Numbered from the stretch's first letter, positions 12,291 through 26,085 are shown. The stretch is 64,000 nucleotides of DNA from Hyperoodon ampullatus (GCA_949752795.1 OX457061.1:43618338-43682337); one strand, 5' to 3'. Notes: generated from the sequence alone by a model not told the origin. Program-made: numbers and translations.

Positions 12291-12949
12291 GACACTTTTC
12301 TGTCCTCATGCATCTGTCTCAGGCACACATGACACCATTCCCCCAGAGCACCCCACCCTGCCCTCATCCCTCAAGTTCAAACCTCTGCACAGATTTCCCT
12401 TTGCTAATTCCCTGCCTGGGGGCCTCTTACCTTCAACAGCCAAGCTCAAGTGCCCTCTTCTACATAAAACCAGCCCTGGGTCTCTGAGGCTGGGGCAGAA
12501 GAGCCCCCATCCAAGCCCCCAAAACAGACATGGATGACAGAGTGTATCACATTGCTCTCTCTGACTGGTTCTTCAGCAAATTCATTCAGCAAATACTTCC
12601 CCAGGGTGAACTCCTCCTCTCTATAGCCCAGCATATAGAACAGACAGACACTCAACCAAATGCCTGAAAAATGGCAGGTGGACTCAATAAATCTGATCAG
12701 TATCAGCCAAATGTACATTCTTGTTAATTTTTATTTTCCTCCCATTTTCCCATTTGTTAAAAAATTTCACTTTCATTTTCTTATCAAGTATACTACTCCT
12801 GGTCTCTATAAAATATTTTAATTCCCAAAGGTAATATTATATTAGGAAATTATATATATTATAATAAAATATTACAATTGTGATTCTAATAATTAAAATT
12901 AATAATAATTATAAACTTACTGAATGTTATTTTTACACTTACTATGTAC

Positions 12950-13200
12950 AATCATATAGCTAATAAGTGACGTTAACCATATGCCACACTTTCTTCTGAG
13001 TGCTTCACATGTATCAATTCATTCAATCTTCATAACAGCCCTATATGTAGTATTATCATTATTGCCTTTTAGAGGTGAGAAAATTGAGGCACAGAAAGGT
13101 TGAGGAACATGGCCAAACTCACAAAGTTAGTCAGTGCTGGAACCCAAGTTCAAACCCAAGAAACTGACTAGTGAGCTAGACCAACCACCTCTCTGCACAC
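12950..13200 (-). repeat. MIR SINE
   Basis: 'tgcttcacatgtatcaattc', 'aatcttcataacagccctat', 'gaggcacagaaaggttgagg' and 'ggaacccaagttcaaaccc' give a nearly full antisense MIR. Confidence 0.82.
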
Positions 13201-13214
13201 TATCCCACCCACCA

Positions 13215-13400
13215 TAAAAGGCTTTTATAGAAATTCTCCTATTCAGTCCTGACAGCAACTCTGTAAAGTAGGGTAATAATCATCACCATGTTTTGCAATG
13301 AAGAAAACAGAGGTTTTTGAGAGGTTAAGAAATTCCCCAAAGGTCACACGGCTAAGAAGGGGTGGACACTGGAGTTGAAAACCCAATGTTTTGCCTAACT
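13215..13400 (-). repeat. MIR SINE
   Basis: A second antisense MIR directly beside the previous one: 'cagtcctgacagcaactctg', 'ggttaagaaattccccaaag' and 'ggtcacacggctaagaag'. Confidence 0.75.
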
Positions 13401-14264
13401 TTTCACATTTGAAAAGATGAAGTGAAGAAAGAACATACAGAGTTCGTTAAGTCCCATCCATACAGTCATTACTGTTTAGGCAGCCGCATTTCACCATGCC
13501 CCAGCACCCCAAATACCTGAGAGATCTGTTCACATCACCCTAATTTCACAGATGGGTAAGGAGCCAGTGCCTAGCTCAGTCTAGGAACCATGTCCCCAGG
13601 GTCCTGAGACTCCTGAGTTGGCCCCTTTCAGTTGTCTCTGTCATTATATTTGAGACCATTTTGCACCTGGTCATTTTGAATATGCGTTGTTTTCGGTAGC
13701 ATCATTTCAAGCTTCCGGAAATCTGACTAGTGTGGAAATAGAATTGCTTCTCCCTTGGTTCAGTAACAATGACGTTTCAAAAAAAGGGATTAAAATTGAG
13801 AGTGGATTTTAAACATGTTTTTCAAGAAGCCCATGATTCCTTGTTAGAGAATCCCTACCCCCAACCCCAGCAAATCCACAGCTCCTTAGAGCAGATAAGG
13901 CATTTGCAATCACAGATGTGTGATGATCTCTGGGACCTGGAAGCCTGTAATTCAAACATATGCAACATAAAATCTTTCTTAAAAATAACCTTCTCTCCCA
14001 TTGTCCCTTTTTTTAGTTTTAAGGTAGCACCTTTCTTTTCATAAAGTTTACATTTTTCTGGCTAGATATTATTCGGCTAAAAAGATTAAAAGGTTAGCCT
14101 ATAAAGATAAAGAAAACAACACATCCTATTTTGGAGAAAAAGGAACCAGAAGTAGAGACAGATGGATCATGAAACCAAAAAGGGGGAAAAAACAGAAAAG
14201 AATAACTAAAAGAATTAATACTAATACTGAACATCACGGACAATTTGTAACTGATATCTGCCCA

Positions 14265-14455
14265 GATCTGTGGATCCCAGTATCACCACTCATCAGGCAA
14301 GTTACTTCGTCTCCTGTATCTCAGTTTCCTTATCTGTACCTTGCGCATCTAACTCATGAGGTTGCTGACAGTATCAAATGAGATAACACATGTAAAGTAT
14401 GGAGTTGTGCCTGGAACAAAGCAAATGCTCAAAAATTGATAACTATTTGTGGTGG
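14265..14455 (+). repeat. MIR SINE
   Basis: 'atctcagtttccttatctgt', 'gagataacacatgtaaagta' and 'gtgcctggaacaaagcaaat' give a sense MIR. Confidence 0.8.
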
Positions 14456-16170
14456 TGATTATTTTAAGGAAGACATAAATTTCACCATCTTGATCATTCC
14501 CAGGGCACTATGGGAATGTGAGACCCTTAGAGGATTGGGGTTGGCAGCGAACAATGTAAAGACTAAGGGTTCACACTGGGACTCAACATGCTCTGGTTTC
14601 CCTGGTTTTGTACAGAAGCACGCATGACTTTTGGAATTCTCAGGTCATGTTTCTAAGAGATTTCTCAGTTCCTTTCAGACCAAAGTTGCACTAAATTCTG
14701 GTGCACGCTGCCAGGGGAGAGGCTCCAATAGCATGGTGCTTGTGGTGTAAGTCATCGACTTGGCTGGGAATGAAAGTAACTTCAGTTCATCCTTTGTCTG
14801 CAATGATGAGCTTTCCCTGGCTCTCCAAATTGATGTTCTAAGAACAGTTAGCCCAACAATGGATGCCTTCCAAGGACATTTTTCTCATGTAATTTAAGTT
14901 ACTAAAGAACAAGCAAAAATCTCATAGAAAAAAATAAGGCACAGTACACAATTAAAAAGCATATGCCATTAACACTGTGTAATTAGGGATTTCTCAAACT
15001 CAAAGGTTCTTTAGGCTAGTATTTTGGAGGCCCAGTTAGAAGCCAATTTTTCTATGAAAGCATTTTGTTAGCATGAGCAAGAAGTAATCTTTCTCTCTGA
15101 AGGTCCAAGGCAATACCTCTGTCCCTCTTCTTAAAAATTAGTTAGCCTGGCCTTGAGTCATACAGAAGCCACTTGACTGCAAGGGCTACTGTTTATTTAG
15201 CCTCATAATCACACTCTGTTCTCCATGTATACACATAGCAGGCCCTTCACAAACATTCAATGAGTCAGTGAATACACTCTTTAGATTCAGAACAGTTCCT
15301 GTTTTTTAACCAGTGTGGATGATAAAGACAGCTGGACTAGGGCAGACAACCTATTCCAGGAAAGGACTGGTTTTGACCTGCGGAGCATGGTTTTGGTTGG
15401 AGTTTACCATTCCTGTTGTTTAAATGGGGGAAAAGAAGTGGGGATATTCCTTTCTAAAACTTCTGTGATGCTATTTGCATTGTTAAATCACTGCTAACAC
15501 CATCTTGTATATAGATCTCAGGAGAAATACAATGAGAGGATAAAGAAGGGGCCTTCTCTCATAAAATGCATGAACTCACATTAAATAGGATTTATGACTC
15601 TCTGGTTCCTCTCTCCATTTATCCAACCTCCTAGAGAAAATGGATTCTTACTGGGTTCACCTAAAACATTTTATAAGTGTTCAGTCCCCAAGGTAACTAA
15701 AATGTGAGAAGAAAAAAATAATAAGATATGAATAAAACCCCTAAAGGGTTATTTTTCCCAACTGATCTGAATTAAAATGGTAATAAGTCAGATGAGTGGT
15801 GTTCTAGTATTTTGATTCATACTGGACATTGGACACTTGTTGATGAACAATTAGTTGACGAACATTAATTATCAAACACTATCTGCCCCCACCCCTCAGG
15901 AGATGTTACTGAGAGGAACAGAGTCCTGGCCTGGGACCTTGTACGTGGCAACCACTAAAGGAGGATTGGTTGAGTGTGTGACACTGTTTAGAAACAAACA
16001 GTGTTGAATCAGCACCCAGAAAATACATATCTGGATGAAGGCCCTCTCCTTCTTTCTTCCTGCGCATGCCCCAACACACACACTCACACACCTTCAAGAG
16101 CAGCTATCAAACTCTGCACATTTGTTTGTATCAAACAGATACAAACTCGTTTCATCTCACAACACACTGT
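14456..16170. other. Intron, no gene or named repeat seen
   Basis: A+T-rich unique-looking sequence. A short CA-rich patch lies at about 16.07-16.09 kb. Confidence 0.55.
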
Positions 16171-16174
16171 GAAG

Positions 16175-16345
16175 AAGAAGCACCACCCCGATTGTCCAGA
16201 AGAGGAAGAAGCCAGGTAAGAGAGATGAGAAGACCACCCAAAGCCACACAGCTAGTAACGGCCGCATGGGAATTTGAACCCAGATCTGCCATACTCTGCC
16301 CATGCCTTTCCATCAGGCCACGCTGCTTCCTTCAACCATGCTGCC
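16175..16345 (-). repeat. MIR SINE
   Basis: 'agccacacagctagtaacgg' and 'gaatttgaacccagatctgc' are typical of the antisense MIR 5' half. Confidence 0.75.
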
Positions 16346-16399
16346 TTTGCCACAGCATTTTTGGAACTCATTTTTAAAATCTTACCCTGAAAACCCGCT

Positions 16400-17030
16400 A
16401 ATATTAGTTTGAATCACTTGCACTCAGTAAACCCTGCTGACAGCCCCACCTCCAGTCCCGATCCCCAGCCCTCCCGCCCACTCTTCTCACTGCCCCCAAG
16501 ATCTTCCTACCACATGTACATCATTAAGATGCTTCCCTCATGCAAAATCCTCTGGGACAAATCCTATCCATGGGGTACCCAAAGGCCTCCAAGGTAGTCC
16601 CCCAACTTTCCTCCAGTCTCTCCGCCCAATTCTCTACACCCACTCTGCTGAGCCAAACCAAAGTCCTTGCAAATGCATGAATGCCACAAGCTTTCTGATA
16701 CACTCATGTCTTAAGACAGGAAACTCCTAGCCAGCATACTCCCATACTCCTTCTCTCTGCCCCTCTCCCAACGCTCACACTGCCAGCTCCAAAGGCCCCT
16801 CCAGTGTTCATCTCTAGGACTAATTTCTAGGCCAGTTTAGATATTCCTCTTCAGGGCTCCCACAGCAACCTGCACTTATCTTCTCTCAAAGCACCTTTCA
16901 AATTATTGATATATTTAAAGTACCCACTGACTCTCTACTTTCCCAGTAAAGTGTATGCTCCTTGGAGATGGGACCATCTGACCCAATGCTTAATACAGAC
17001 ACATGTTTGTAAGTGAATAAAGGTAAGTAA
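16400..17030 (+). repeat. L2 LINE fragment
   Basis: C/T-rich sequence with 'gtgtatgctccttggagatg' and 'aagtgaataaagg' at the end resembles the L2 3' region. The first 60 bp include the 43-bp segment that recurs at 18.5 kb, so the left limit is uncertain. Confidence 0.55.
16420..16462. repeat. 43-bp near-identical local duplicate, copy 1
   Basis: Starts gcactcagtaaaccctgctg and ends ccagtcccgat. It differs at two positions from the copy 2.1 kb to the right. It does not match a repeat family I recognise. Confidence 0.93.
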
Positions 17031-18503
17031 GAAGAGATGACAGTAAACACTCAACCTTTGAGGGTGAATCTGACTCATAGAAATAGCTGAGAATTATTCA
17101 GAGCCAAATTGTGTAAATAATGGGATTGATCAAGTTGGGTAACACTGTTTAGGGTCTAAAACCATTTCAACAAAATACGTTAAGGTAAAGACTATTATTG
17201 TCAAGAAAAGAAAATCAATCCCTGTTCAGACAAAATGTCCCTTCACAGGCTGCTCAACATTTCCTAAATATATACCTATGAGTGGAAATGTCATCAGGAG
17301 TGCTTATTACATTACACTTTGTTGGTCTCTGATATTGGGGTGTAGAGGGCAGTGAGAGGGTGTCCATAGGATGACAACAGCCATGCATTTCTTATCTGAG
17401 AAATTCTTGCAGGTCCCCCAGAAGAAGCTTCAGCAAGCCTGTCTTGGACTCTCATATACGATCTGCCTTTTCACACTAGGGAAGTCAAATCCAAAATTCC
17501 CACCCACTGCAGGATACAAGCCAGTGGATAACATAAGATTAAGCATCAAAGCTTGATCAAAGGCACTGGTTTAAGAAACATAATTTCTACAGAAGTCAAT
17601 TCTCACCAAGCCATTAACATATCTGTAAGTACTTGCAAGTTAACAGACAGCATCAGGCTAGGCTGTTAGACTCCAGAGTGCAGTCCCTTACAAATGCTGA
17701 GGCAAAGAGACGTCACTGCCTCAGAAAATGTGGCACTTGGTGATATGAAAAGTACAATAGTATTTATCGTCCGCATCCACGGCTTAATGGACATGAGCCA
17801 TATCTGAAAAGGGAAAGGGTGATTCAGCTTATTAAGTATGCAGAACATCACCTTTCAACACAAGATGGTCCTTGATGATTTTTTTTTTTCATATCCAAAG
17901 GTTCCATCCAATCTAAATGGGAAAAATGGAGAAGCGGAACAAGCTACAGCTTTTCTGCTGGAACTACGGTCACATTAAAACTAGGTATTATTGGGCAGAG
18001 GGGTACTCAACAGAATAAGTAAACAACCTCTTCTTTCTTCACAATTCTGTCCCCTGAAGAGGGGCCACAACCTCATACTTAACTCTTGCTTTCTCTTTTC
18101 CCTACTTTCTTATAAATGATTTTACAAAGTCTTCTGAGAGCTAGATTTCAAGTGTGTTCAGATTAGAAATTTCCAAAATAAAGCTTTCTATAAAAACTTG
18201 AGTCTTGGCAGGCCTGCATCCCTGGCTCGGTAAGCATTCGCTGTTGAACTGAAGATTAATGAAACAAATGACATAAAGTTGCCATTTGGTGAAACTTCAG
18301 TGTCAAACCCTGCTCCTCCCTCCCACTGGCTTTTTTCCTAGCAGGTTATCTTACCTCCTTTAAGCAATTCTCTCTTATACAACTATTTAGTTTTAAAACA
18401 CCCTCCAAGGTATTATCTAAAAGTCCTCCATTAAAAAATCATTACAAATGACCTTGCTATAAATGACTTTACCAGCTAAGAGATTCCCAAGTTAAAGTAA
18501 ATG

Positions 18504-18546
18504 GCACTCGGTAAACCCTGCTGACAGCCCCACCTCCAGTCCCAAT
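18504..18546. repeat. 43-bp near-identical local duplicate, copy 2
   Basis: Starts gcactcggtaaaccctgctg and ends ccagtcccaat, then passes at once into a TAAT/TAAA-rich low-complexity tract that copy 1 lacks. Confidence 0.93.
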
Positions 18547-18610
18547 TAATTAATAAATTAATAAATTAAATAAAGTAATTTAATTACTTTAATTAAAGTA
18601 AATTAAAGGA
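18541..18610. repeat. A/T-only low-complexity tract with hairpin potential
   Basis: TAAT/TAAA units are followed by an inverted repeat (aaagtaatt, one base, aattacttt) and another partial copy. It borders copy 2 of the 43-bp duplicate. Confidence 0.9.
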
Positions 18611-20151
18611 ATTATCATAATAAGGGATTAGTTTAGCTCCTTGTTGAATCTTTTGATTTCAGTCAATATAAAAAAGACCCCTACAACTTGATGTTATATC
18701 TTCTATTTACTGCACTTAAATGGGGCATATGCTTAAAAAAATAAATAACTCTAAGCTATGTCAATTATATCCCTAGACTGTCCCATGACTATACTTGATA
18801 TATTTGTACCAGTCCTACATGGGCCCCCAAAATATAGCCAAGTGCAAATATTTGGTAATGTTGCCACCAGAGGGCATTCATCTCATTGAAAATAAATATT
18901 TTTAAACTGTTGGGCTAAGTTCAGGGTACAAGAGAAAGAGTGCTAGTTATACTGGAAAGACTAAAGCACATAATTTGTATATGAATCTGGACACTGACAC
19001 TTTCAACAGGAAGCATAAAGACTAATTCTTTTAGAGGGTTGTTCTTGAATCAGATGCTCTGTATATACGGAAAGATGTTATATGACTATGGGAAATTTAT
19101 TCTTATGTTCTAAGAGGTAAGATATGCTGGAGAATATTATGAACTCAACAAACAAGTGTCAAGTGTCAACAAAACATATACGTCAAGAGCACCCAGCTCT
19201 TAATTTTAGGGGATATCATTAATTTTAGATTAATCTGAGGAGCTATAACTGGTACTCTCTTAAAATTCTTCCACATCCTAAAAGTATTAAAAGACTCTGC
19301 AAAAGCAAGGATTATCCTTTTTTTAAAAAAAAAATGCCTGCTTCTTAAACATTGTATCATCTTTCTTCTGACCGGACTACACAGTTACTTTGCACATGTA
19401 GGTCTGGACACTGGAAGACAGAAGAAACAGGGCTGGCCTTCTTTGGAAAAGCTATGAAAAGAGGAAGAAAAAAAAAAACAATGGCATATACAAAGATCAC
19501 ACATCTACCATTTTATACTGTGACTCCAATAGTCTTTTATAAAAAATAAAATCAGCGTAACGCTATAACAAACTGTCCAAAAGGCCTCAAATACTGAATT
19601 CCTAAGAAAATCCGTATCAACATCATTCCTTTTTTTTTGTTTACCTCCCAAGAACATAGCACACAACGTCAGCCATAACCCTGAAATTACCACAGCACAT
19701 CCAAGGCAGAAAACTTCTCATTTTTTTCTTTACAAAGCAGATAGAAAAAAAAAAAAACCCAGTATAATAGTTTATATTTCTACCTATAATCATCTGATAT
19801 GCTAATTCTTAACTATAAATCAATTGATCAATAAAGACTATTAATCAGTGAGGTCTAGCACCAGTCCTGACCCTGATGGTAGCTATGAACAAATCTCATT
19901 CTCTTTCTAAACTATCTCCAATTTTGTATATAAAGCAAAAGCATTCGCAGTGGGGATCACAGACACTTAAGGTAAAGTTGCAACAGAGAGTTGGGCCTTG
20001 GTATTCCTTTCAACTAGAACTGCCTTCTGCCCCCATCCCACTGCTTATGCACCTGTCTAAAAGAAGTCAAAGCAGCAACCTGTTACAAGATTTGTAGAGT
20101 GCTGAATGGTGGGCTGTTATTTTATTAGCTATTCTGTTTGCTCTTGTAAGG

Positions 20152-20373
20152 CAGGGGTCAGCAAACTTTTTCTGTAAAGGACCGGATAGCAAATATTTTA
20201 GGCTTTTTGGGCTACACAGTCTTAGTCACAACTACTCGACCCTGACTCTGTAGTATGAAAGCAGTCATTGACAATTTCTACAGGAATGGGTGGGGCTGTG
20301 TGCCAATGAAACTTTATTTACAAAAACAAACAATGGGCCATAATTGACCTGTGGGCCTTAGTTCAACAATTTC
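20152..20373 (+). mobile_element. hAT-like MER element, copy C
   Basis: The best-preserved left terminus: 'caggggtcagcaaacttttt', followed by 'gatagcaaatattttaggct' and 'aatgaaactttatttac'. The right end is degraded. Confidence 0.8.
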
Positions 20374-23300
20374 TGTCTTAAGGGGGTAGTTCAAGTATTT
20401 TCCCTTCTCCTGTACTGGTGGAACTCTGACATGTACCACAGCCCAAAGGGTCCTTAAGGGCAAACATATTAACCATAACTAGATTTTTAAGGAAAAAAAA
20501 ATAATGTACAGTCCCAACTCTAGTGACTCATTTTCTATTTGCAAAATCTAGCTGCTAAGGATGCTTCTCTGACCCACTAGTGGTGTAGGTTGTTAATGCT
20601 AGTGGTCGTGATCAGAAGTGTCTTGATTTCTTCTTGGTACCTCTGTTGTTTGCTTTTCTCAGCAGTGGATAGAAATAGAGCGGGAGGCTTCTCCAAAGAA
20701 AAAGCCCACTGTGGCATTGGAATTTCAGATCCAACACACTGAGAAAAGTTCCTCAAACTTACACACTCTTCTCCTATCTAACTAAATGCCTCACCTTCCT
20801 ATTCCTGAAAATTTGAGGAGCAAGTAAGTCATGGGCACCTAGCTCAAAACAACCCATCACTACTGTGCCGTTCCCCAGACAGGGGCAAAAGAATGTGCAG
20901 CAGACATATGGGTTGGCATAGCACACACCCTTCTCAGAGAATCTTCCCCTCTTGCAGAACAAGAAAACTCCTGAAGATAATTTGTCTCAGTGTGTCTAGA
21001 CAGAAATCTGGGACAGATAATGCAAAACCCTCTTTTTAAAAATGAACTTCTATTTTTGCCTTCCCCAAGAAAGGGAAGATGGGAGTGGGGGGGATGGGTA
21101 GAAATTGACATCTCGAACATGGCAGATGAGTTGTCATTTCAATTTGGCCTTAGTCTAAACAGCAAATCTATGTGTTCCACCTCTTTGCTTGTTAATGCAT
21201 TTGCTTTACGCTGGAAAGCAAGCCCCCTTGGAAATGGGTGCTTCGTATTATTAGAAAAAAATCAAGTTGTAATGGAAGCTCTGAATCAATGTTACCAGGT
21301 TTCCAATGGAGTTGATGTAGACCCTTCAGAATGTGCATCTATGTTTGGTGGGCCTTTTTATTATTATTACTCATTAATATTTTTACTCTTGTCCATGTGC
21401 CCGGAGACCTTGGCAAGATGAACATTTTATAAATCTGATAAATAATTGACGCCTCCCAATCAATACCACCCAAGGGAGAGGGAAGAAGGCACTCAAGTCT
21501 GCATTAAAGTCAAGGTCCTCCCTTCTGGTAAATGCTGGGGGAAGAAGAGAAAGGCCTGGGTAAAGCCAGAGGCCAGGAAAAGCTCACCTCACTGGGGTGA
21601 GCTGAGCGCAAAGAGCTGGCTACTTCTACTTGTCCCTCCATGGCTTGGGGGAGAGGGCGCAGTGGAGAGCAGTCAGTCCACTATGTCAGACTCCACACGA
21701 TGGGCACAGATGGGCCAGAAGATGGAAACATCACAAGGGTGCCCATGAAACCCAGTCCACCAGCGTGAGCTGGGCAGCTCACTCAGGAGGGCGACTTGCA
21801 CAACATGAGCTTTATTGGAACTGTAGTGTCTGGGCTTACACTTAAACTCTCTGGGAAAATGTTTCTGTCAACACAACAGTAAAGCACTCCAGAGAGGGAC
21901 TTCACAAAACTCTGCAGCCAAACTGAGCCCAAGGGGAATTCCAGGGTAAGTCTCTTAAAGAGGCACAAAGCCTCATTAGTGCAAAGAGGATTCACCATGC
22001 TCCCGGTCCAGCCACAGATGCAGGTGCCTGGTTCCCGAATTTATGAGTCATTATGATTCTACAGACCACCCAGTTATAAGGAATCATCACTGGTTGGCGC
22101 CTGAATAGCCTCCTGATATTCCAGAAATACCAGTGACAATCAAACTACACCTACGGGCCTTTCCATAGAAGAGAAATATGCCGAGCTGGCAGTTGGTTTA
22201 TTAAAAGGAAGCGAATAACCAGGCTGGTGATACCCACCACGTAAAGGAAGACTTTTTACAAAAAATGAAATCATACTGTTGAAATGAACTTCAAAAAATC
22301 ATTTAGGCCGTCATCCTGCCTTAAGGTAAGTCCATCTGTGAATCTCCAGGGGCAAACAGAACATGCATTACTGTGAAAGATCTTGAGAAGCTTCTACAAG
22401 CAAACTTGCATGGTCAGACTACCTTCACTGTCAAAAAATTACTAATTATGACTGTTTTGCAATGGATTGTTGGAACCAGCTCACACTGGTTTGTTAACTT
22501 TTTAGGAATTTTGTGAGCCACTGACTTCATGCTGACAGCTTGAAATCAGCCACAGTGGGAATACTCACACCATGGAAAACAGCAAACACGACAAAGTGGC
22601 CCCAATCCCACACCGCCCCTTTCATCTGTTAAACATTTATCAATATATCATTGTCACATGCTTTGTAAAACTTCTCCAGTTTTCTCTTCTCCAGCTCTTA
22701 AATTCTTTGAGAGCAGTGAAAAACTTCAGAAGTCAAAGAAGAAATCTCTTGTACAATTTTCTGGAAGGTTTAGCCTCCACTTAGACATTCAAAGCAAAAG
22801 GAAATCTACTTTGCAAGACAACCCACTTACAGGCAAGAAAACTGCTGTTTCAGAAAGTTACCATTAGCCCAAATTTACGTCTGCTGTTCTCCCTACTACT
22901 ATTTGCCAATCCTGTAAACATCCCTCAGAGTCTCTTCAGAGCTCTCTGAATTATGTCATATCTCTCAAACTTGAGGATAAGAACAGGTTCAGCGTTTAAA
23001 TGATGCAAGTGACACCGTAAAGAGCCACAGGCCACCCCACTGTTTATAATGCACAAACCCTCTGTTTTCTTAATAGAACTTCTCCCCTCCTGTAAGGCGC
23101 TTAGCTGAATGCCCAGACTGGAAGTTATTTACCTCCTAGAGTCTTTCTGATAGAAGCAACCCTCAGTACAATCCAGGGATTTGGAAACGTTTCTTCCATG
23201 GCTTCCAAAAAGATATTTATTGGCCCTAAAACCTAGTAATAAAGATGTTCTACTGTCTATTGTTGGGAGATGGTACTCCATGGGTTCCTTGCATTTCCAT

Positions 23301-23995
23301 ACATCTTACAAAGAGAGGCACTCACTGCCATTTGCTCTGGATTATTGTTTTAAGGATGTTTGTATGGTGAACAGTCTTAGGAGATAGGAGATAATCTCTG
23401 GAGCAAAGGGAAATTGTGTTTACTGCCCACTTAAAGAGATTCAGATTCCCTAAATTCAGGGGTCCTTTTCTCTAACACCATCAGAATATGTGCAGGCTTC
23501 CATCAGGGCCCATCTGTATCACCACCGTGAGACATGGGGCAGAGAGAACTGACGTAAATACGCTGTTCATGCTGCTTCCTGTGCAAAGAGTAATACAGCT
23601 CCCGGACTCTGACCCATGAGTCTCATGTCTTCTGCTGTCATCTGTGAAACTGTGACACACCAGCTTGTTGGCTTGCAAGCAGAATAAAATCTCAGACCCT
23701 TTACAGTTTTTAATACCTGCTAGCTATAAAGCTTTTAAGAAGCAATTCACACCTATATTTATATCTCTATCTATCTGTCTAGCCACCTACCTATCTAATG
23801 AGGATGAATTGTGTGCCTCAGAGATTCTTTATAGCTCTCTTGGGCAATCATGTATAAGACAGCCCACAGTGAAGTTACTGGGATGGAACTTGCAGAGCCA
23901 TTGCACTCTATTAAAGGTAGCCATGTGAAACTAGGTAAAGTGGGCATAAACAAAACGATGATTGACCTTAATGCCCTGTGTGTACTCTAAGGCAG
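20374..23995. other. Intron, mostly unique sequence
   Basis: No gene or clear repeat. A short (TATC)n patch lies at about 23.76-23.79 kb. Several frames of 60-140 codons lack recognisable domains. Confidence 0.55.
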
Positions 23996-24165
23996 GGCTT
24001 CTCAAACTTTAATGAACATATAAAACACCTGGGAATCTCATTAAACTGCAGATTTGAATTCAGTAGATCTGGGAAGAAGCCCAAGATTCTATGTTTTTAA
24101 CAATTTCCCAAGTGATGCTGATGATGCTGGTCCAAGGACCGCACTTTGATAGCAAGGCTCTAACA
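23996..24165 (+). mobile_element. MER5A-like hAT transposon
   Basis: 'cagggcttctcaaacttta', 'aaacacctgggaatctcatt' and 'gatgctgatgatgctggtcc' followed by 'aaggaccgcactttgatag' match the MER5A consensus as I recall it, nearly full length. Confidence 0.85.
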
Positions 24166-25424
24166 GCAACGAATATAAATTCTATACATATTAACACTGA
24201 TATTTGCATAAACTCTAACATTTTTCATACAAATATCTCCACCAACCCAGGAAGTCCATATGAATCATAGAACTATTACATTGGTTTAGGATAGAATAAT
24301 GAAAACATTCCTGAGTACACAATTATGGGTGCTTGTATACTTATATGTGGGAAATATCAATATTGGTTATGAATTATCCTTCATTGTAAATTATAAACGC
24401 ATGCCATTCAAAGAACCAGGAGCAAAGGGAACGTGTAGGAAAAGACCTTCCTAGGCAATACCGTCTTTTAACTGTAGCAAGAATAAAAGAAACAGGGCAA
24501 ATTATGATCTTACAGTTTATGTCACTGCTAAGTATATCTCTGGTGAAGTTAATGCTGATGGGTTAAGCATAACAGGGAAAGAGAAAATAATATGTGGACA
24601 TAAGACTGACTCTGAGAAGGCAAATGTGCCGTGAGAGAAAGCCTAGCGGGCAGAGAGTCAGGGGCCTGGCTTGTGGTCCCCACCCTGTTACTCCCTTGCT
24701 ATGGGAGCTCAGGGAAGCAGAGTTGGTCCCCACTGGGCCACTTCCTAACTCTTACATCTTGGCCATAGGTTTCACCTGCACAGGCCGCCTCTCAGCCTCA
24801 TGGACCATTTTTTAACACTGTCATCAGCCCAAAGAAATCAATCTTTCTGTCTCATCTTATTCACTTGGGGAAAAGTTAGTGAGCCAATTTGAAAAGCACG
24901 GGAGAGGGCCTAGAAATAAAGGAAAGGTGGAAATTTATTTTACAATTTTATCGGGAAATACTTGGCCACACTTTTACTTTATTCCTTTTCCTTCTTCCAC
25001 TGTCTCCTTTTCTTTCTTTGGTCTTCTTTCTACCCTCTCCCTCTTCATTGTCTCTCTACAAAAAGACAGCTGGGGAGGCAGCAAGGTGGATTTCAGTATT
25101 CCACACACTAATTTCTCATGAGCTTAGTGACTTACTTTTGCAGAGATTTTTGTGGTTGAATATGCTTAGGAAATCCAGGGTTACACAGAGTTCAAAGGTT
25201 TCTTTACTGAGGACAGTCTCAATAGAGATGGTCTTTAATAGGCAATGTATAACCTGACTCTCCGAGAAGGGGCTGGGGGGTGCTGGGTCTTCTATCTTTG
25301 ACCACAGGACCACAGAAACTAGCCCTCCCCCTGCTAGTGTCTTAAGGAATTCACACTGAGAGAGTTCTGGCATGAAGATTTTGGATACCAGAGTCAAGCT
25401 ATCATGTTTTAATTAGTTTTACCT
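24166..25424. other. Intron, no gene seen
   Basis: A pyrimidine-rich segment at 24.98-25.05 kb. The segment at 25.17-25.40 kb ('cactgagagagttctggcat') may be a repeat remnant that I cannot name. Confidence 0.5.
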
Positions 25425-25555
25425 GGAATAAACCTCGTGGCCTTGGGCAAGTCACATAACCTCTCTAAGCCTCTGGTTTCTTCACGTGTAGAAGGGGGTC
25501 AGTGATGTCTAACAGATGGTGCCATTGATGAGAAAAAGTACAAAAAGTGCCAGAC
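25425..25555 (+). repeat. MIR SINE fragment
   Basis: 'ccttgggcaagtcacataac' and 'ctctctaagcctctggtttc' are a sense MIR core. Confidence 0.75.
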
Positions 25556-25904
25556 ATAGAGCCCCCTCACCAGCCAAGGCTTTCAGATTCACAGGTGAGG
25601 TTAACCCATGTCTCTCGAGGGCTTGTCGGGAAAAGCATCCATCGTACTTAAAATTACTCTTGGAGATGAGGCCACTGGCCTCTTTCCTGACTTGGCTTGT
25701 CTAGTCCCATCTACTCAACCCTGAATATTCCCTTCTAAGGGCTGCCCACCCAGCTGTGTTTGTTTGTGGTCAGTCCCAACAGATGACATCTACCAAATGA
25801 ATGAGGGAGAGAAAGAAAATATTGAGACAGAAAAGGTCACAGAAAATAAAGAAAGGCAGAAATGAGGCCAGGTCAGAGAGCACCAGGCATGACTCTCCTG
25901 AGGC

Positions 25905-26085
25905 AGCCTCAACTTTACCTCTTAGGTGGAATGTGGCCTCAGGCAAGTGAAACAACCTCCCTGGGTCTCAGGGTCTCCATTTAAAAGATAAAGATAATGA
26001 TGCCTTATCTCACAGAGCTGCACTGAAGAATTAAGAGAGATCAGATCTGTTAACCACTTAGCACAGAGTAGGAACTCAATAAGAA
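25905..26085 (+). repeat. MIR SINE
   Basis: 'ggcctcaggcaagtgaaaca', 'ccttatctcacagagctgca' and 'cttagcacagagtaggaact' give a sense MIR. Confidence 0.75.

Larger units (their letters stand above)
17031..20151. other. Intron, mostly unique sequence
   Basis: Apart from the 43-bp duplicate and the A/T tract after it, I recognise nothing. Homopolymer A or T runs lie at 17.88, 19.32, 19.47, 19.63 and 19.75 kb. Confidence 0.55.

Noticed and set aside
20990..21421. 143-codon plus-strand frame, the longest outside repeats and SINEs
   Set aside because: No recognisable domain and low-complexity sequence at the end (YYYY from ATT repeats). It is a single frame inside an intron of another gene, without promoter or splice evidence. 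I could not exclude a lineage-specific transcript.
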